64,000 nucleotides of DNA from Albugo candida (Eukaryota > Oomycota > Peronosporomycetes > Albuginales): NCBI GenBank assembly GCA_040437565.1, contig JBDOQK010000044.1:124001-188000 (forward strand). The letters are read 5' to 3'. Under the pieces are notes generated by a model that was given only the letters and a program-made list of their open reading frames with translations, was not told the origin of the DNA and ran no database searches. The first letter of the stretch is position 1, and the number at the start of each line of letters is the position of its first letter. Both the position numbers and the translations under genes were made by a program. Shown one piece after another: positions 1-12,500 of this stretch.

Positions 1-740
1 CCAAGACCCAAGTAGAATGACGCTTTGAGGAGTATATGTCGACGACATACTGGTGACGGGCAAAAGTTTTCAGAGAATCGAGTCGACATTTGATAAACTA
101 AATAAACTAATAAGGCTTTCCTTCCAGAATATCGGACCCATCAGCAAATTTTTGGGCATGACGAAAAGTATAAAGTTTTCTAGTCGTAAAGTATGCACCA
201 AACCTGAGAACCACTTCAGAAACGTTTTGAGGTGCAAATTACGCGGCGGGTGACGAATCGAGATACAATATATCGGTACAGCATTTCTTTTGTACGGAAT
301 GCCGATCAGCTGGCCATGCAAGAAGGAGCACTTCGTGTCATTATCGGCGATGGAAGAAGAGTTTGTAGCAGGATCGAAGGTATCGCAGCAATTACTTGAA
401 CCAGCTGAGATATCCAAAGACTTGAAAGTGACAATGAAAGAGTCAAAGTTTTTGTGTTTAGTCACTTTCTTAACGAAAGTACTCCAATCAAGGCCAAAAC
501 ATCGAAGTTCGAATAAAATTTGCAGAGCTAACATTGTCAAGCGAATTGTCGCACCCAGCTACATGCATTCATTGGTTACAATGGTCGAATGCAGACGAAA
601 GAAAGGCGTTTCCAACACCAAAAAAAGAGATTTTTCTAACCAAGAGAGCTACGGTGCGAGTTGAAGATAACCCAAGTTCAAGTGCAACCAAAAGGAAGGA
701 GTGCTGGAAGGACATAAGAATGTGTTCAGCTTTCTAGTCG
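1..740 (+). mobile_element. Ty1/copia pol fossil (RT to RNase H part)
   Basis: The start of the window reads through the copia reverse-transcriptase active-site sequence YVDDILVTG near base 34. About 250 bases further on is sequence resembling the copia RNase H region (a Pro-Ile-Ser-Trp start, then an ALSAMEEEFVAGS-like stretch). Order and orientation fit the 3' part of a Ty1/copia pol. The element runs off the left edge, so its other end and LTRs are not visible. It is broken, with several breaks, and looks old. Family assignment rests on these two motifs only. Confidence 0.7.
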
Positions 741-1651
741 CGCCTGGTCCTCACTTTAAACGATTAGATAGGATTTCATTTTTTTTAAATAAAAGTCAGT
801 TTTGGCAAGTTGTAAGGCTTCTTTCGGATCAACAGTGTTGCGTGGGCTCTCTCTGTCACATGATTTAATTTGCGATTAGTCTGCGTTTCATCAGCGCTAA
901 AGCCATTGTTTTGTCAGGATATTCGATTATTTTTCATGCTCCTCTCAGCGATGCTTAGTTTTCACATTTAGCTTGCTCTCGTGTACTACAGAATAAAGAT
1001 CGTTGTACATTGTAATGTCATTGTATAAATTACGAATATTTACCGAAAGATAAGGTAGATACGAGCATTCGAATGAATGAAGACTTCATTTAGCGCCTTA
1101 AAAGTCACCTGAAGATGGTCGTAATGGGACAATTACACCGCTCGATTTGTCTATGTCGAAAAGCAGCTAGTTAGAATTCTAATTCATAGAACATGATAAA
1201 CATGTCCAAACGACGAATCGTGCGAATTGAACCAAGCAGTGATGCAGCCCACAACCATGCTTGCGCACATTTATAAAACATGTTTTCTGTATCTTATGCT
1301 CAGCGGTATCAATGCAACGGCTCCAAGAAGTCGCGAGCGATGCAATTACATTGATAAATCGCTGCATTGTATTTTTGGCTAGTCACACTATGAGTTTCGA
1401 TTGATACACAATACAAGTAGCAAGAATGCCAAAGAAATCCTGAAAGATAATGCTTGCAAGAAGGGCACATTTGATAAATATGGTGTAACGTTTCAATTCA
1501 CCTTGGTGAGTCATCAGAGTTTGTGTCAATGCACCGTGTCGATGTAATGTTATACGTAGTAATAATACCCATTAGAATTAGAAGATAGCTGACAGAAGGA
1601 AATGGGTGGCTAACGATCTCGTTCTCAATGCCGTATTGAGGATGAGATACA
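741..1651. other. Intergenic, no gene seen
   Basis: Between the copia fossil and the Nudix gene only short ORFs are found, without recognisable motifs. No RNA gene or clear repeat was noticed. The first part may be the decayed downstream end of the copia element, but I could not identify an LTR. Confidence 0.4.
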
Positions 1652-2310
1652 CTATACCATCCACCACCGCGGATTTTCTTCAAGTGCACATTGCGCCCGA
1701 TGCAGCATTTCAATTTGCTCAGGCCTCGTAGAGAGTAAGTTTTCTCCATCTTTCATCGTAACCTTCAATATTGTAACGTCATGATCATATAAAAATTCAC
1801 AAGACTCGAAACCTACCCATTTACGACATCGGAATTCTTTTTCAGCCCAGAAGTCAAACTCCTCACAGCCAAGAACGAGAAATCCATGATACCTACACAA
1901 ATTCCCTTTCCTGCTTTCAAAATCTAATATGCCGAGCTCAGCAACGACGCGACCTGTAACCTAATACGGTTCACTCTGTCATAGAGCTTTTTAGATCAGC
2001 GCATGCACGCTTGACGTACCCCTGCTTCTTCCTCTGCTTCTCGTAAGGCGCATTCTTTTGCTGTCTCATCCAGTTCCCATCCCCCCTTCGGCAAAATCCA
2101 CGCATTTGAATTTTTCGAGCTCGTGATCAACAAGAGTAGTGGCTCGAAATCAAAATTTTCTTGCGAAGCGAGCTCAACCACGTCCTTACTCCTCCTTATA
2201 GTATTTTTTACAATAACTGCACAAGCGACCAAGCGCACATCGTTTTCAAATCGCTGATTATTTCTTAAATTGCGAGGCATCAAGTATTGACTTCGAGTTG
2301 TGACTTGCAT
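1652..2310 (-). CDS. Nudix hydrolase (two or three exons)
   Basis: Nudix enzymes hydrolyse nucleoside-diphosphate-linked compounds; this one resembles the diphosphoinositol-polyphosphate or diadenosine-polyphosphate group, but the substrate is not settled. Exon 1 (2310-2020) carries a complete Nudix box: GGWELDETAKECALRE followed by AEEEAGV matches G-x5-E-x7-RE-U-x-EE-x-G-U. A 59-bp intron (2019-1961, GTACGT..TTAG) joins it to exon 2 (1960-1652), giving AGVTGRVVAELG as expected after the box, and the C-terminal region contains TRPEQIEMLHRA. Positions 1816-1763 form a possible second intron of 54 bp (GTAGGT..AAG) with no stop and no frame change, so the product is 199 aa if it is retained or 181 aa if removed; the removed form aligns better with relatives. 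The start is the first ATG of the open frame. No signal peptide is seen, so this is probably intracellular rather than an effector. Confidence 0.8.
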
Positions 2311-5300
2311 CGGTTCGCTTTCAACTTGATCGCGATTTGCGCACTTAAGTTAAATATTTCTTGGTAAGTCTCCGTTAGATCATCAATATACGACCTCCCA
2401 CACGGTCCTTCAACGCTTGCTTCGTACTGTCTTGATGTAGTAGGAATATGTACTCGAAAGGGTTACCATGGACAAGTCATCGTGTCTTACAGCCTGGTCC
2501 TCGAATTAGAGGGGTAAACTGAGCATGGAGTGTAAACATTGTTATCCATCGTGCATACATACCGACCAAGCACAAAGACTAGGCATCTGTATATGTCATT
2601 CCGCAAAACTCAAGTGAAGAGGAACCTATGCATAATGATGTCGCCATGGTTCACAAAGACGAGGAACTACAGGAAGGCATGATTGCCACGATTTCAGCTA
2701 CCCATGAATCGGTCAAATTTTCGTGAAGAGCGTTTGGCATCAAGTTCATTTGGCTGAAGGCTAGCTTGCGCTTGTGTCAAACTAATCATCTCGACAAACG
2801 ACACCTCACCTTTACATATTGTGGGTAAAAAAATATCGCGCGGTCTGGTCTCGTGTTAGCTTCAACAATCGGTAGAAATCTTCTTTGGTGCCGAGGCAAA
2901 AAGTGAATTTTAGGTCGAATCAAAAGTCTTTGTCGAGCATTGTCGGAAGTCAGATAGGTGTTCGAGCTCGATAGGCGGAATTGTTCCGAACGAGTCGTAG
3001 TACCAGAGCATGTTTAAGTGAGCCAGTATCTGCTGTGTGGAGAATCTGACCAAGAACTTTCATCGAGGCATTGCCATTTGGATTTTCAGAGTTGTCGTTT
3101 CGCATCGTCTGCTTGGATTCGCGTAGCTGAAGGTGCTAGGCCTCGGTAATTCCGAATATCCTCGAATTACAGCTGAATACTTTGAATGTATGCAATGTAC
3201 AATCAAGACACTCAAGCAGAGAAAATTCTGAGCGTTGTGTGTCAAAATTTATAGGCGCACTCGTCGCGCGAGCATGACGTCCTATAGTTTTGTCTATGTT
3301 GATAATCAACGACCATAAAGTAAATACCTGTCCAGGCCAAACATGGTGTTCTATAGACAGTGAGGTCTCTTAAATGGGGCTTGACTTCTGGGCTGAGAAA
3401 AATATATTGTAACTTGGGATCTTTCTGCGCAGTTCCGATGACGCTTTGCTTCCATCATGTACGAGCATTTTCGACCGCACCTGTGTGCTAGCCGATATGC
3501 GATTTGGTAAATCTTTTCCTTGTATTTTTCTGTGGTATCTATGATTCCTCACCGCATGAATGACGCGAAGTCTTCTAGCCTCCATGAAGTTTTGTCGACT
3601 ACTCCGAAGAGAGAGACCCTGATCAGAATGATATAGCAGTCTGTTGGCGAGATCATTACTACTTCTGATTAGCGTATGCGGCTGTTCTTGTTTGCATGAT
3701 ATCGTGGCCATTTTCTGTGTGATATTTTTTTCCGTCGAATAATTTGCAATACCTATGATATGATCCAGTGTGGCTGATTATTAAAACAGATCGAGTATGC
3801 CTGGTCGCGATTGATTGTGGTGTCGAATGAAGTTTAACGTTTCTGTGCGAGAGATTTCAAGAAGACTGGCGTAAAATTTCTCTGATTGTTTCGAGGAAAG
3901 TCTCATGTGACGTGGTCTAGATGCTCCTAATATCACCAAGAGTTTTCTGGACATCTTACATTGCAAGATGACAGCGGTCCGGTCAACATACATCCAGTAA
4001 GGGATGATAATCCGCGAGACTTGGAAGAAGGAAGAGGCATGATCTTACCATTTGTTTGCTGTGTCTCGATGAGAACCACCGCCGTTTTTTACTTTGTAGA
4101 GCACAAATGTTAAGTAAGTACCGAGTCGTGATCCCAATCTATGCATATCTTCTTTATGTTGGAATATAGGTCATGACGAATGTTCATGCCTAGTTGCGGG
4201 CTCTTAAGATATCTAAACAAAGAACAGTCAATATTAGCGGCTGCCGGCATGGCCCCAGGTAGGGCGTCAGCCCACCAGTGAAAAATCGAATCGAAAAGTC
4301 TTAGCGGGTCTTTCGATGTATTTCTCTGGGCCATCAAAGGCATAACGTTGGCCATCACCGAGTAGCTAGATCAAAACGAGATAGTGATAATTAGCATATT
4401 TGTATGCAGTTTCAACTAGAATCGAGTTTCAGTCGAATAAAGTTTAACTTCTTTCAGATCTTCTTTCGTGATTTTTTTTCACCCTTTGAATGCCAAATCG
4501 AATGGTTTGCAGTGCTGAAAGGACAAAAAAAGCGGACGCTATCTCTATATATTCTTATAATATAACAATATTAGATACAGCACACATTTTTGTGAACGAT
4601 TTCAGGAATTCATAAGTACCCACATACACAGCATTCATAAACATTATTCGTTCTACTCATGTCCTCCGAAAACAAGAAGATAGTCTCAGCCAATTACATG
4701 CACATCTTCACCGAATTGGATGCCAATTTTTGTCAAAGAAGCGAGCGCATTATTATCCCGACAAAGTATGGAGACTTACTCGAGTGAAGTTCATGTGGAA
4801 TCAGGAGGACATAATGAAATGTTTGGTTCTGTTTTGCTCGAAGCCCAACACCAAATGTTGAGTTTACATTTTAATAATATAAAAGCTTCGAAAGGATTGC
4901 GAATACACTGAAATATCAGTGGGAATCCTACAATTTTATGAAGGATCCCACAAGTAATGCACTAAACAGTTTTGACGATAGCGCGACCATGTCCAGGAGA
5001 TGATTTTACTTGAAGTTGATCGACAAAAATGGGAGATTCATCATATCATTGACTAGAAAAGGAACCGGAAGAGATGGGGTCTGAAAGGATCATTGTGCAA
5101 TTCCACGACTCGCTTTCCAGCTAACATATAGATCTTGACGCTGGTTATCACCGTCTCCACCTTAAAGTTCACGATTCAAGCACTTGTCTAGTTACCGTAT
5201 TTTATATATTCTTGGACAAACGCAATGGCGACGTTGAAGTGTTTTCTGATCAACTCATACGCGATGGCACTGCAGATTTTACTCGCCTGGTTTCCCCTTG

Positions 5301-6125
5301 ATGTATATTGGCTTCCCGTCAATTTACAATTTTACCAAAAGTCGAAGTTGAGGTCATGGGTTTGGATTTCTCCCTTTGCTATGAAACTCGATGGCACTTC
5401 CATTCATTCTCCTGTATGGTTCCGATTTGAAATATGTATACCTCCAAAATCCCATTGCCAATTCGATCGGATTGATGTCACCGATGGACACAGTATCTTA
5501 TTTATAAATATATACAGTTGTCAAAATCTGTTCCGATGACATCAATATCTTTATCTCACAGCTCGACTTCTCAGTAGAGATCCGGACTGACTCTGGCTGA
5601 GTCTATTTAAATGCTTATCTTTCACACTCAACTTTGTCGCTTGTCGCGCCAGTCAAGACAAATTAGATTACACCCAGTATTACTTACATTCTGTAGTTTT
5701 TATCAGCTTGACACAATCAAGCTACATATATGCTACTTTCAATCTGATTCTGATACGCTAACATGCAGACATCCGATGTGTACCGTCACTGTATGTTAAT
5801 CAATAACATGTTACAGATGATCACAAATTTCATAGACTAGAAAATCAGAATTTCATCACTTCAAACAGTTCTATTCAATACTTTACTACTTTTCTTTCCT
5901 ACTTTCGCAAATCCTATAGCAATCCTTTTGTCACTTAATTGACTCGTAGTCAACATTCATCACTGTAACCATAATGGAATACATTGCGGCTTTCCACACA
6001 TTTTCTACGTTTCCAATATTTCCAAACATTCTCCAGACAAATCTCACTTTCTCATCATATCGATATACGTGCTTGACAACTTTGTAGCCACAACCATATT
6101 CCATTCGTCAGTACATCTCCTCTAC
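2311..6125. other. Long gene-poor stretch with coding-like scraps
   Basis: No gene could be assigned in these 3.8 kb. Coding-like but unrecognised pieces are: minus-strand ORFs at 4358-4110, 3993-3781 and 3711-3370, which might be exons of one gene or remains of one; plus-strand pieces from an ATG at about 4660 through about 5100, where a protein-like reading changes frame repeatedly as in a decayed gene; and a 104-codon plus ORF at 5225-5539. None shows a domain, signal peptide or effector motif that I trust. The segment from about 5540 to 6125 is AT-rich with only short ORFs. Confidence 0.3.
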
Positions 6126-7270
6126 TCATTTGAAGCAAAGATCGAGCCATGGTACCATATCCTCTTCGTCATTAAGAGGCGATAAAGGGACTTCCCATGT
6201 GCCAGGCTCCACATTTGCTAGATCTAAAAGTAATTCATTTTCGAAAGTATCCGATCTGGATGATAACGCAGACGAAGTTGTACTTGGCAGATGCGAAACA
6301 AATTCCCATGGCGATGTATTGGGAGAACCTTCCCCGATTGGATCTTCAGCATCTGTCAGCGATTCCGCTATTTGATTTTCTTCGTTTTTACCATCGTATC
6401 CAAGTGAGAAATCACAATCCTCCCGTAAAAAATCTTCAATCTCAATGTCCAAAGGATCACTGTACACGATCGTCGAGTCCTTTCTCGGTGATTGCTCATG
6501 TGCCATTAATTCTTGCTTCAACTGAGCGTCTGATGTGAGAACATACCCCGTTTCTTTTTCATTACTCCATCGTTTATCTCCCATTTGTCCTTCTGCCGAC
6601 ACAATAGATCGACATAAATCTACTGACGATAGTACTGGTGCCATTCCAGGCTTCAATATAGGCGACATATTATCAGCTGCTAGAGGTTTCGCTAGAGGTG
6701 AGTAGCACACACCATTTGAGGATCCTAAGGTGCTCGCGAGAGGAGCATTCAAACTCAATGAGGCCGACTCGTTGCTTCTAGTGGCTGCCAATGGATCGAA
6801 CCATGGATCCTTGGCCTTGCCTGCCGCTCTTCGTTTGATGTGAACCAGTAAGTCGGGACGCCCCTTACGAAAATAAGAGTGTTGATAGATTGTCAATTGG
6901 CCTTCTTGTACGCGATAAAAGCTGTAAAAGTTCAACTGTCGGATCAAGCTAGAGAAGCGGCGATGACGAAAATATTTAGGCAGACAGTGCTCCGCCATCA
7001 TTTTGGGGTCAACGATACAGAATGCTGTTCCTCCTACACAGGCGTTAAGTGAGTGTGTGGTATACTTTGTAACAAACGCTCGTGTATACCTCGAATCCAA
7101 GCGACAATGCTCGAAGGCTCAGTGTCTACCATGCGATAGAGCTTGCCGACAAAGGATCCCGAGCCGCAACTATCCTGCGCATCTGTATCCGATTTGGGAA
7201 GTGATTTCAACGTGCTTGAAGTATGACGTCGCTGCATCTCCATGATGGTGTTTCTTGTCAGTGTGCTCAT
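6126..7270 (-). CDS. Heat-shock-factor-type transcription factor
   Basis: HSF family proteins bind nGAAn repeats in promoters. Exon 1 (7270-7090) starts with ATG and encodes FVGKLYRMVDTEPSSIVAWI, the first part of the HSF DNA-binding domain. A 56-bp intron (7089-7034, GTATAC..TGTAG) is followed by exon 2 (7033-6126), which continues with GTAFCIVDPKMMAEHCLPKY and RHRRFSSLIRQLNFYSFYRV, the winged-helix core including the recognition helix. The spliced product is 362 aa with the domain at about residues 40-150. The usual YGF(R/K)K after the recognition helix is replaced by YSFYRV. I see no heptad-rich HR-A/B trimerisation region after the domain; the rest is Ser-, Asp- and Glu-rich with an acidic patch (IEIEDFLREDCDF), which could be an activation domain. 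The intron inside the DNA-binding domain is a common HSF feature. The family call is secure; a heat-shock role is inferred. Confidence 0.88.
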
Positions 7271-8582
7271 TCACTCAAATTCGCAGTCGAGTAAGTTGAT
7301 GTGTGCGCGTGATTTATTCAGGCGAACTGATTTTGAATGATTATATGATGGGTTTTGATTACTTGAGTCTCGAACTGTCAAATCGCTTGCGCGGGTTCTC
7401 TGACTTTTTCCTAAATGAGGGTTCAACAATACACGGCCCTCTTATAAAATACGCATGTTTTAGGGTAACGCGGTAGTTTACAATTAGTGATCAGCTTATC
7501 TTCAACATCAAATCATCGTAAGTAATTTAAATCGTATCACAAACTGGTTGCGTTACTCGTAGATACTGTTTGCAATCAAATGACTTGTGTAATTGTAAGA
7601 GGCCAACTGACCCAGAGTCACATCGAACGTTCGCGAAGTTTTGAATGGCATGGCAATATATTATCTGATTTCGAGAATAGATTACGATGTAGGGATAGGG
7701 ACCAAGTAATTTTACAAGTACCATCATTCTGCTTGTTGTGTCTTACCATTTCCGGGAGCTTTACCAACATTCCTAGAAAAGTAATTATGTGGGTGAAGCG
7801 GTTAGGGCTAATATGAAACGCACCAATAGAATAACCTCGTTGGACAGAGTACCAGATAATTCATTTGCGACATGTCACCAAATAATCAGCACCGTATGAC
7901 ACGATCTTCAACACATGAGATTATTTTACAGACATGTGACAAGCACAAAAATTAGGCGTCTTGCAGTTTTAGACTTGTGTCTGAAGTCCATATAATCTTT
8001 CCTAAAATATCAACGCATCTTTTTTCAAGCTTCACGGCGGATTTTTCTCTCATGCTATTGAGGGACGCCCAAAGTGACAGAGCGAGTATAAGCACATGGC
8101 CCAATACAGCATGATTATGTAGTACATCGTAGGACTTAGCCATATGTACATTACATTCAACTGGATTGCCGAGTAAAGCACTGACATTTGACTGAGAATA
8201 GCACGCATTCCGTGAACGTCATAACTTCCATGTCGTTACTAACTCTCGCAGTATCCGAGCTTTGAAAATGCGATATTTGATCAAGCACACGAATGTCTGA
8301 TTGGCTAATGCCCGAACTACTAGCCAGTAATATCTGATTACAAATACCATACTGAATTGCAGATGCGAATCAAACGCTCTAATAAAACATCAGCGTTGCG
8401 GCTCACCGGGTATAATTCACTTGTACACCAATCGATTGGTGCACGCACTACTTGTGTTCACTTTCTGCTGACTGCTCTGCCCGAAAGACGTTTTTGGGGT
8501 GAGTTGATTGCCACGTTGATCAATTGACTTTTCTTACGTTTGTGTCATGTAGCATTTGAGCATCCAGGAGGATCAACAAATC
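7271..8582. other. Intergenic
   Basis: About 1.3 kb between the divergently oriented HSF-type gene and the Ubl-eL41 gene. Only short ORFs without motifs are present. It must hold both promoters. I did not identify a specific binding site. Confidence 0.4.
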
Positions 8583-8879
8583 ATGCAGATATTCATCCAT
8601 ACGCTTTCCGGAGCTCAACAAGTTCTCTCAATCGAGCGCGACGCTTCTGTTGAATCTGTCAGGCAATGGATTGAAGATACCGAATCCATCTCCGATTTTC
8701 GCTTAGTATGCGCGGGAAAACAAATTGAAAGTGGCCTGCTTTCAAACTACGGAGTTGAAGAAGCCGATACGCTGAAGATTCTTCTACGTCTTCCAGGTGG
8801 AATGCGTGGAAAGTGGCGGAAGAAACGTACGCGTCGTCTTCGTCGTAAGCGCAGAAAGATGCGTCAACGTGCGAGATAG
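8583..8879 (+). CDS. Ubiquitin-like domain fused to ribosomal protein eL41
   Basis: This 98-codon intronless ORF has two clear parts. Residues 1-73 are ubiquitin-like: MQIFIHTLSG at the start, the AGKQIESG loop, LSNYGVEEADTLKILL, and a LRLPGG end that mirrors ubiquitin's LRLRGG. Residues 74-98 are a complete 25-residue eL41, a 60S subunit protein: MRGKWRKKRTRRLRRKRRKM then RQRAR, differing from the usual eukaryotic sequence at about five positions. Cleavage after Gly-Gly would release eL41 beginning exactly at its own Met. The Ubl domain is three residues shorter than ubiquitin and keeps Leu8 and the Lys48-equivalent (Lys46), but Lys6, 11, 27, 29, 33 and 63 equivalents are lost. I chose the ATG at 8583 because ubiquitin starts MQIF; the frame is open upstream but has no ATG. 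Known fusions are ubiquitin-eL40, ubiquitin-eS31 and FUBI-eS30; I know of no eL41 fusion. AATAAA lies at 8953. Confidence 0.9.
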   Translation: MQIFIHTLSGAQQVLSIERDASVESVRQWIEDTESISDFRLVCAGKQIESGLLSNYGVEEADTLKILLRLPGGMRGKWRKKRTRRLRRKRRKMRQRAR

Positions 8880-9580
8880 AAACTGTTGCAGGTTTTAGTG
8901 TATCTCACACTTAACGGGTCGACCTCCGGATTCAAGCACTTTTATTTCGATGAATAAAATAATACCATTTTGATTTGTTGAACGAAAACTTGTTATCTAT
9001 CTGTGGCAAACTCAAACTACATACTTCCTATTCGTTCTGCATATATAAGCAGACAAAACAAGACGACTTGAGTGCATACTTTCGCGAGACGACCTGTAAC
9101 CGTGCGCTTCTGCATCAATGAAATTCACTGCCGTTGTGCTGATAGAATTCCACAAGATGCGACATCACCCGACGACAGAATACTTCTCTGCACCCACAAC
9201 CTGCATGTCACGCGTGCATTTCTGTCAACTGTATTTGATGCTGTCATGAATTCGATATGAAAGTTTCTGACACATTCCATAAATCGTGTTATCCTCGCAA
9301 ATTGAAACAGATAACCGAAATCTCAATTTTGTAAGAAGATAATCTATAATTGAACAATGAGCGTTTTGACCGCCTCTTCGCAACTAAGGAGCTTCCATTG
9401 GACGCATGCACTTGATATGAAACGATTAGTGTGCAGCTAAAAGTACCTTAGACACCCAATTACCTTGCATCTTGTTCCGGAGTGGTGCAACGAATCTCTT
9501 GAGAATTAGCATTGCGCCTACACCGTTTGGAACAACGTAATCCGCATATCTGAGAAAAATATTTGGATCAGTCCACACAT
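8880..9580. other. Intergenic
   Basis: About 700 bases between two plus-strand genes. A 62-codon ORF at 9072-9260 has no recognised features and is not called. It holds the 3' region of the Ubl-eL41 gene and the promoter of the P4-ATPase. Confidence 0.4.
8953..8958 (+). terminator. Poly(A) signal of the Ubl-eL41 gene
   Basis: AATAAA stands 73 bases after the stop codon in an A/T-rich setting. This is a match to the standard hexamer only; no cleavage site evidence is available. Confidence 0.4.
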
Positions 9581-12500
9581 ATGAACCCGACTTCTAGCAC
9601 TGAAAATTTGTTTCGGTTGGTCTCCTTGCCTGGAAAACTAACCAGTCAAGAAGAATCTACGGAACCGTTTTGCTCCAATGTCGTGATTACGTCAAAGTAT
9701 ACTGTATGGAATTTCTTACCAAAATTTCTGTACGAATCTTTCCGAAAGGTACCTTGAATCATATTATGACATGGTTTTATCTTCACTGAAGCTTTATCCA
9801 ACTTTGTAGCTTGCAAACGCTTATTTTTTATTAGTTTCGGTTCTGCAATTGATACCTGACATAACTAACACAGGTGGAATACCAACCAACCTTCCAGTTC
9901 TACTCTTCATATTGTCCATTGATGGGGCGCTTGCAATCATTGAAGATCGGCGCCGACACCAGGCTGATAAGGATGCAAATCGAGCGAAATGCCATATTAT
10001 AACGTCTACATATGCGGGTAATTACAACTCGGTTGCTATGACACAAACAGACGATAGTGACATCTGTGACATATACTGGTCGGACCTCACAGTTGGTACC
10101 ATTGTCAAATTACACAATCGAGAAACTGCGCCAGCCGATTTATTGGTACTCGCGGTGAATGAGCCAATCCCTGAAGAGCCTGCTGGAATCTTTTATATTG
10201 AAACCAAGTCTTTAGATGGAGAAACCAATCTCAAACTACGTCACGCAATCAAAGTGACTACAAACGTGCCAAACGCCACGGCAATATCCAAATTGAGAGG
10301 ATTTGTGCGGTGTGAGCAACCCAACCGCGTGATTGGACGGTTTGATGGTACAATGACAATAGAGTCTCTCACACCACACTCCGATGTACCAGAAATAGTG
10401 CATGAGCCGATCTCCATAAAAAATATTATCCTTCGCGGATGTCAGTTACGCAACACAGAGTGGATGTACGGTCTTGTGCTGAATACCGGTTCGGACACGA
10501 AGATCATGCAAAGCGCTTCATCTCCGCCAATCAAATGGAGTTCGATCAATCAATCGGTCAATAAAATGATTATTTGGCTATTTCTCATGCTATGTCTATG
10601 CTGTGCTGCTGCCTCCACGTGCCAGATTGTGTGGCTTCATGTTGAAAAACGGGCCGTAACGTATCATTTGAATTGGTACGATATACAATATGGTACACAG
10701 TGGTTCGTCAGTTTCGGATATTATTTTTTATTGATGTACCAAATGATCCCAGTGTCACTGTACGTCACGATCTCTATGGTAATGTTTTTGCAAGCGATTT
10801 TCATGACATGGGATTTGGATTTGTATTACGAAGCACTGGATTCTCGAATGATTGTACGATCCTTGGGATTAAATGAAGAACTGGGACAGATCTCATACGT
10901 ATTTAGTGACAAGACTGGGACACTTACATGTAATGTAATGGAATTTAGAAAATGCAGCATCAATGGCGTATCTTATGGTCTTGGAAGTACGGAGATTGGT
11001 CGAGCAGCGCTTAAACGCAAAGGCATAGTTGTGCAGGAACAAATAAATTCGAATCCAAGCGCCAAGGTTCCATATGTAAATTTCAGTGATCCAACACTTT
11101 GCTCCATTTTGGAACGTACCGAGAAATCGATCGTACCAAATTGCCTGGAAGCCAATTTTTTCTTACATTTGAGTTTATGTCACACAGTCGTACCTGAACG
11201 CATTGAAAACAGCGATCAGGTTGGACTCTCAGCCTCTTCCCCAGATGAACAAGCGCTCGTGAGTGCCGCCAAGTACTTTGGTTACGCTTTTGAGTCGCGT
11301 GGCTTAGCCACTGCACGCATTCGGGTTCGTAATCAAGCATTGATGGTCCCAAACACCTCGACCGAAGCGTCCCAATTGCTCGAGTTCCACATTCTGAATG
11401 TATTGGAGTTTACGAGTGATCGAAAACGTATGTCTGTGGTCGTTCAATTCCCCAATGATGATTTCTGGCTGTTAACAAAAGGCGCAGATAATGTGATTTT
11501 CCCGCTACTCTCACCACATCAAAACAATTCAGAGATACTGAAAAAGACACTGGAGCACCTGGAGACATTCGCAAACGATGGATTGCGGACACTCACAATT
11601 GCTTGGAAACCATTACAACCTCAGGAATATGCTGATTGGAGTCGAGAGTATCGATTGGCTACGTCGTCTATGGAGGAAATCGATAAACGAAAACACGGCC
11701 TTCCAAACGCAATTGACCGACTGATGGAAATTATCGAGAAAGACCTCATCCTTTTAGGAGCCACTGCCATCGAAGACAAGCTCCAAGCAAATGTAGGGCC
11801 AACTATTTCGAATCTATTACGAGCAAGTATCAAGATTTGGATGTTGACAGGCGATAAGGAAGAGACTGCGATCAACATCGCATACGCGTGCCAGCTTGTG
11901 GATAACGAAATGCAGCAATATATATTCAATTGCGATCTATGTCCCACACCGGACACCCTTTTGAAGCGTTTGGCCGAAATGCAAACATCAGTTCGAACAG
12001 ATACACACCGGAAAACACTTATCATTGACGGTGAGTGTTTGGAACTCGCATTTGGTAATGATGAGTGTCGCGAAATCTTTCAGCAAATTGCGATCCAAAG
12101 CGATGCGGTCGTATGCTGTCGTGTCTCACCGAGTCAGAAAGCCGAGATTGTGAATGTTGTTCGTACCACTCGCCCTCTGGCACGCACACTTGCGATTGGA
12201 GATGGTGCCAACGACGTCGCAATGATCCAACGAGCGCATGTAGGAGTGGGGATTTGTGGTCAGGAAGGAATGCAAGCGGTCAATTGCAGCGATTATGCGA
12301 TCGCTCAATTCGCGTTCTTGGAAAAACTGCTTCTTCATCACGGTCGACTCAATTACAAGCGCATGTCCGTTCTTGTGGGGTACATGTTTTATAAAAACAT
12401 TGTGATGGTATTAGCGCAGTATTTCTATATGTTTACATCGGGCGGCTCGGGACAAAAGTTTTATAGTGAATTTTACTTTCAATTATATAACTTGGCGTAT

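Noticed and set aside
8556-8582. Longer N-terminus for the Ubl-eL41 protein
   Set aside because: The upstream frame only offers TTG; ubiquitin folds start MQIF, and ATG at 8583 fits exactly.
8583-8879. FUBI-eS30 fusion
   Set aside because: The C-terminal 25 residues match eL41 along their whole length and lack eS30 features; eS30 is about 59 residues.
9072-9260. 62-codon ORF as a gene
   Set aside because: No motif, no signal peptide, ordinary length for chance ORFs in this region.
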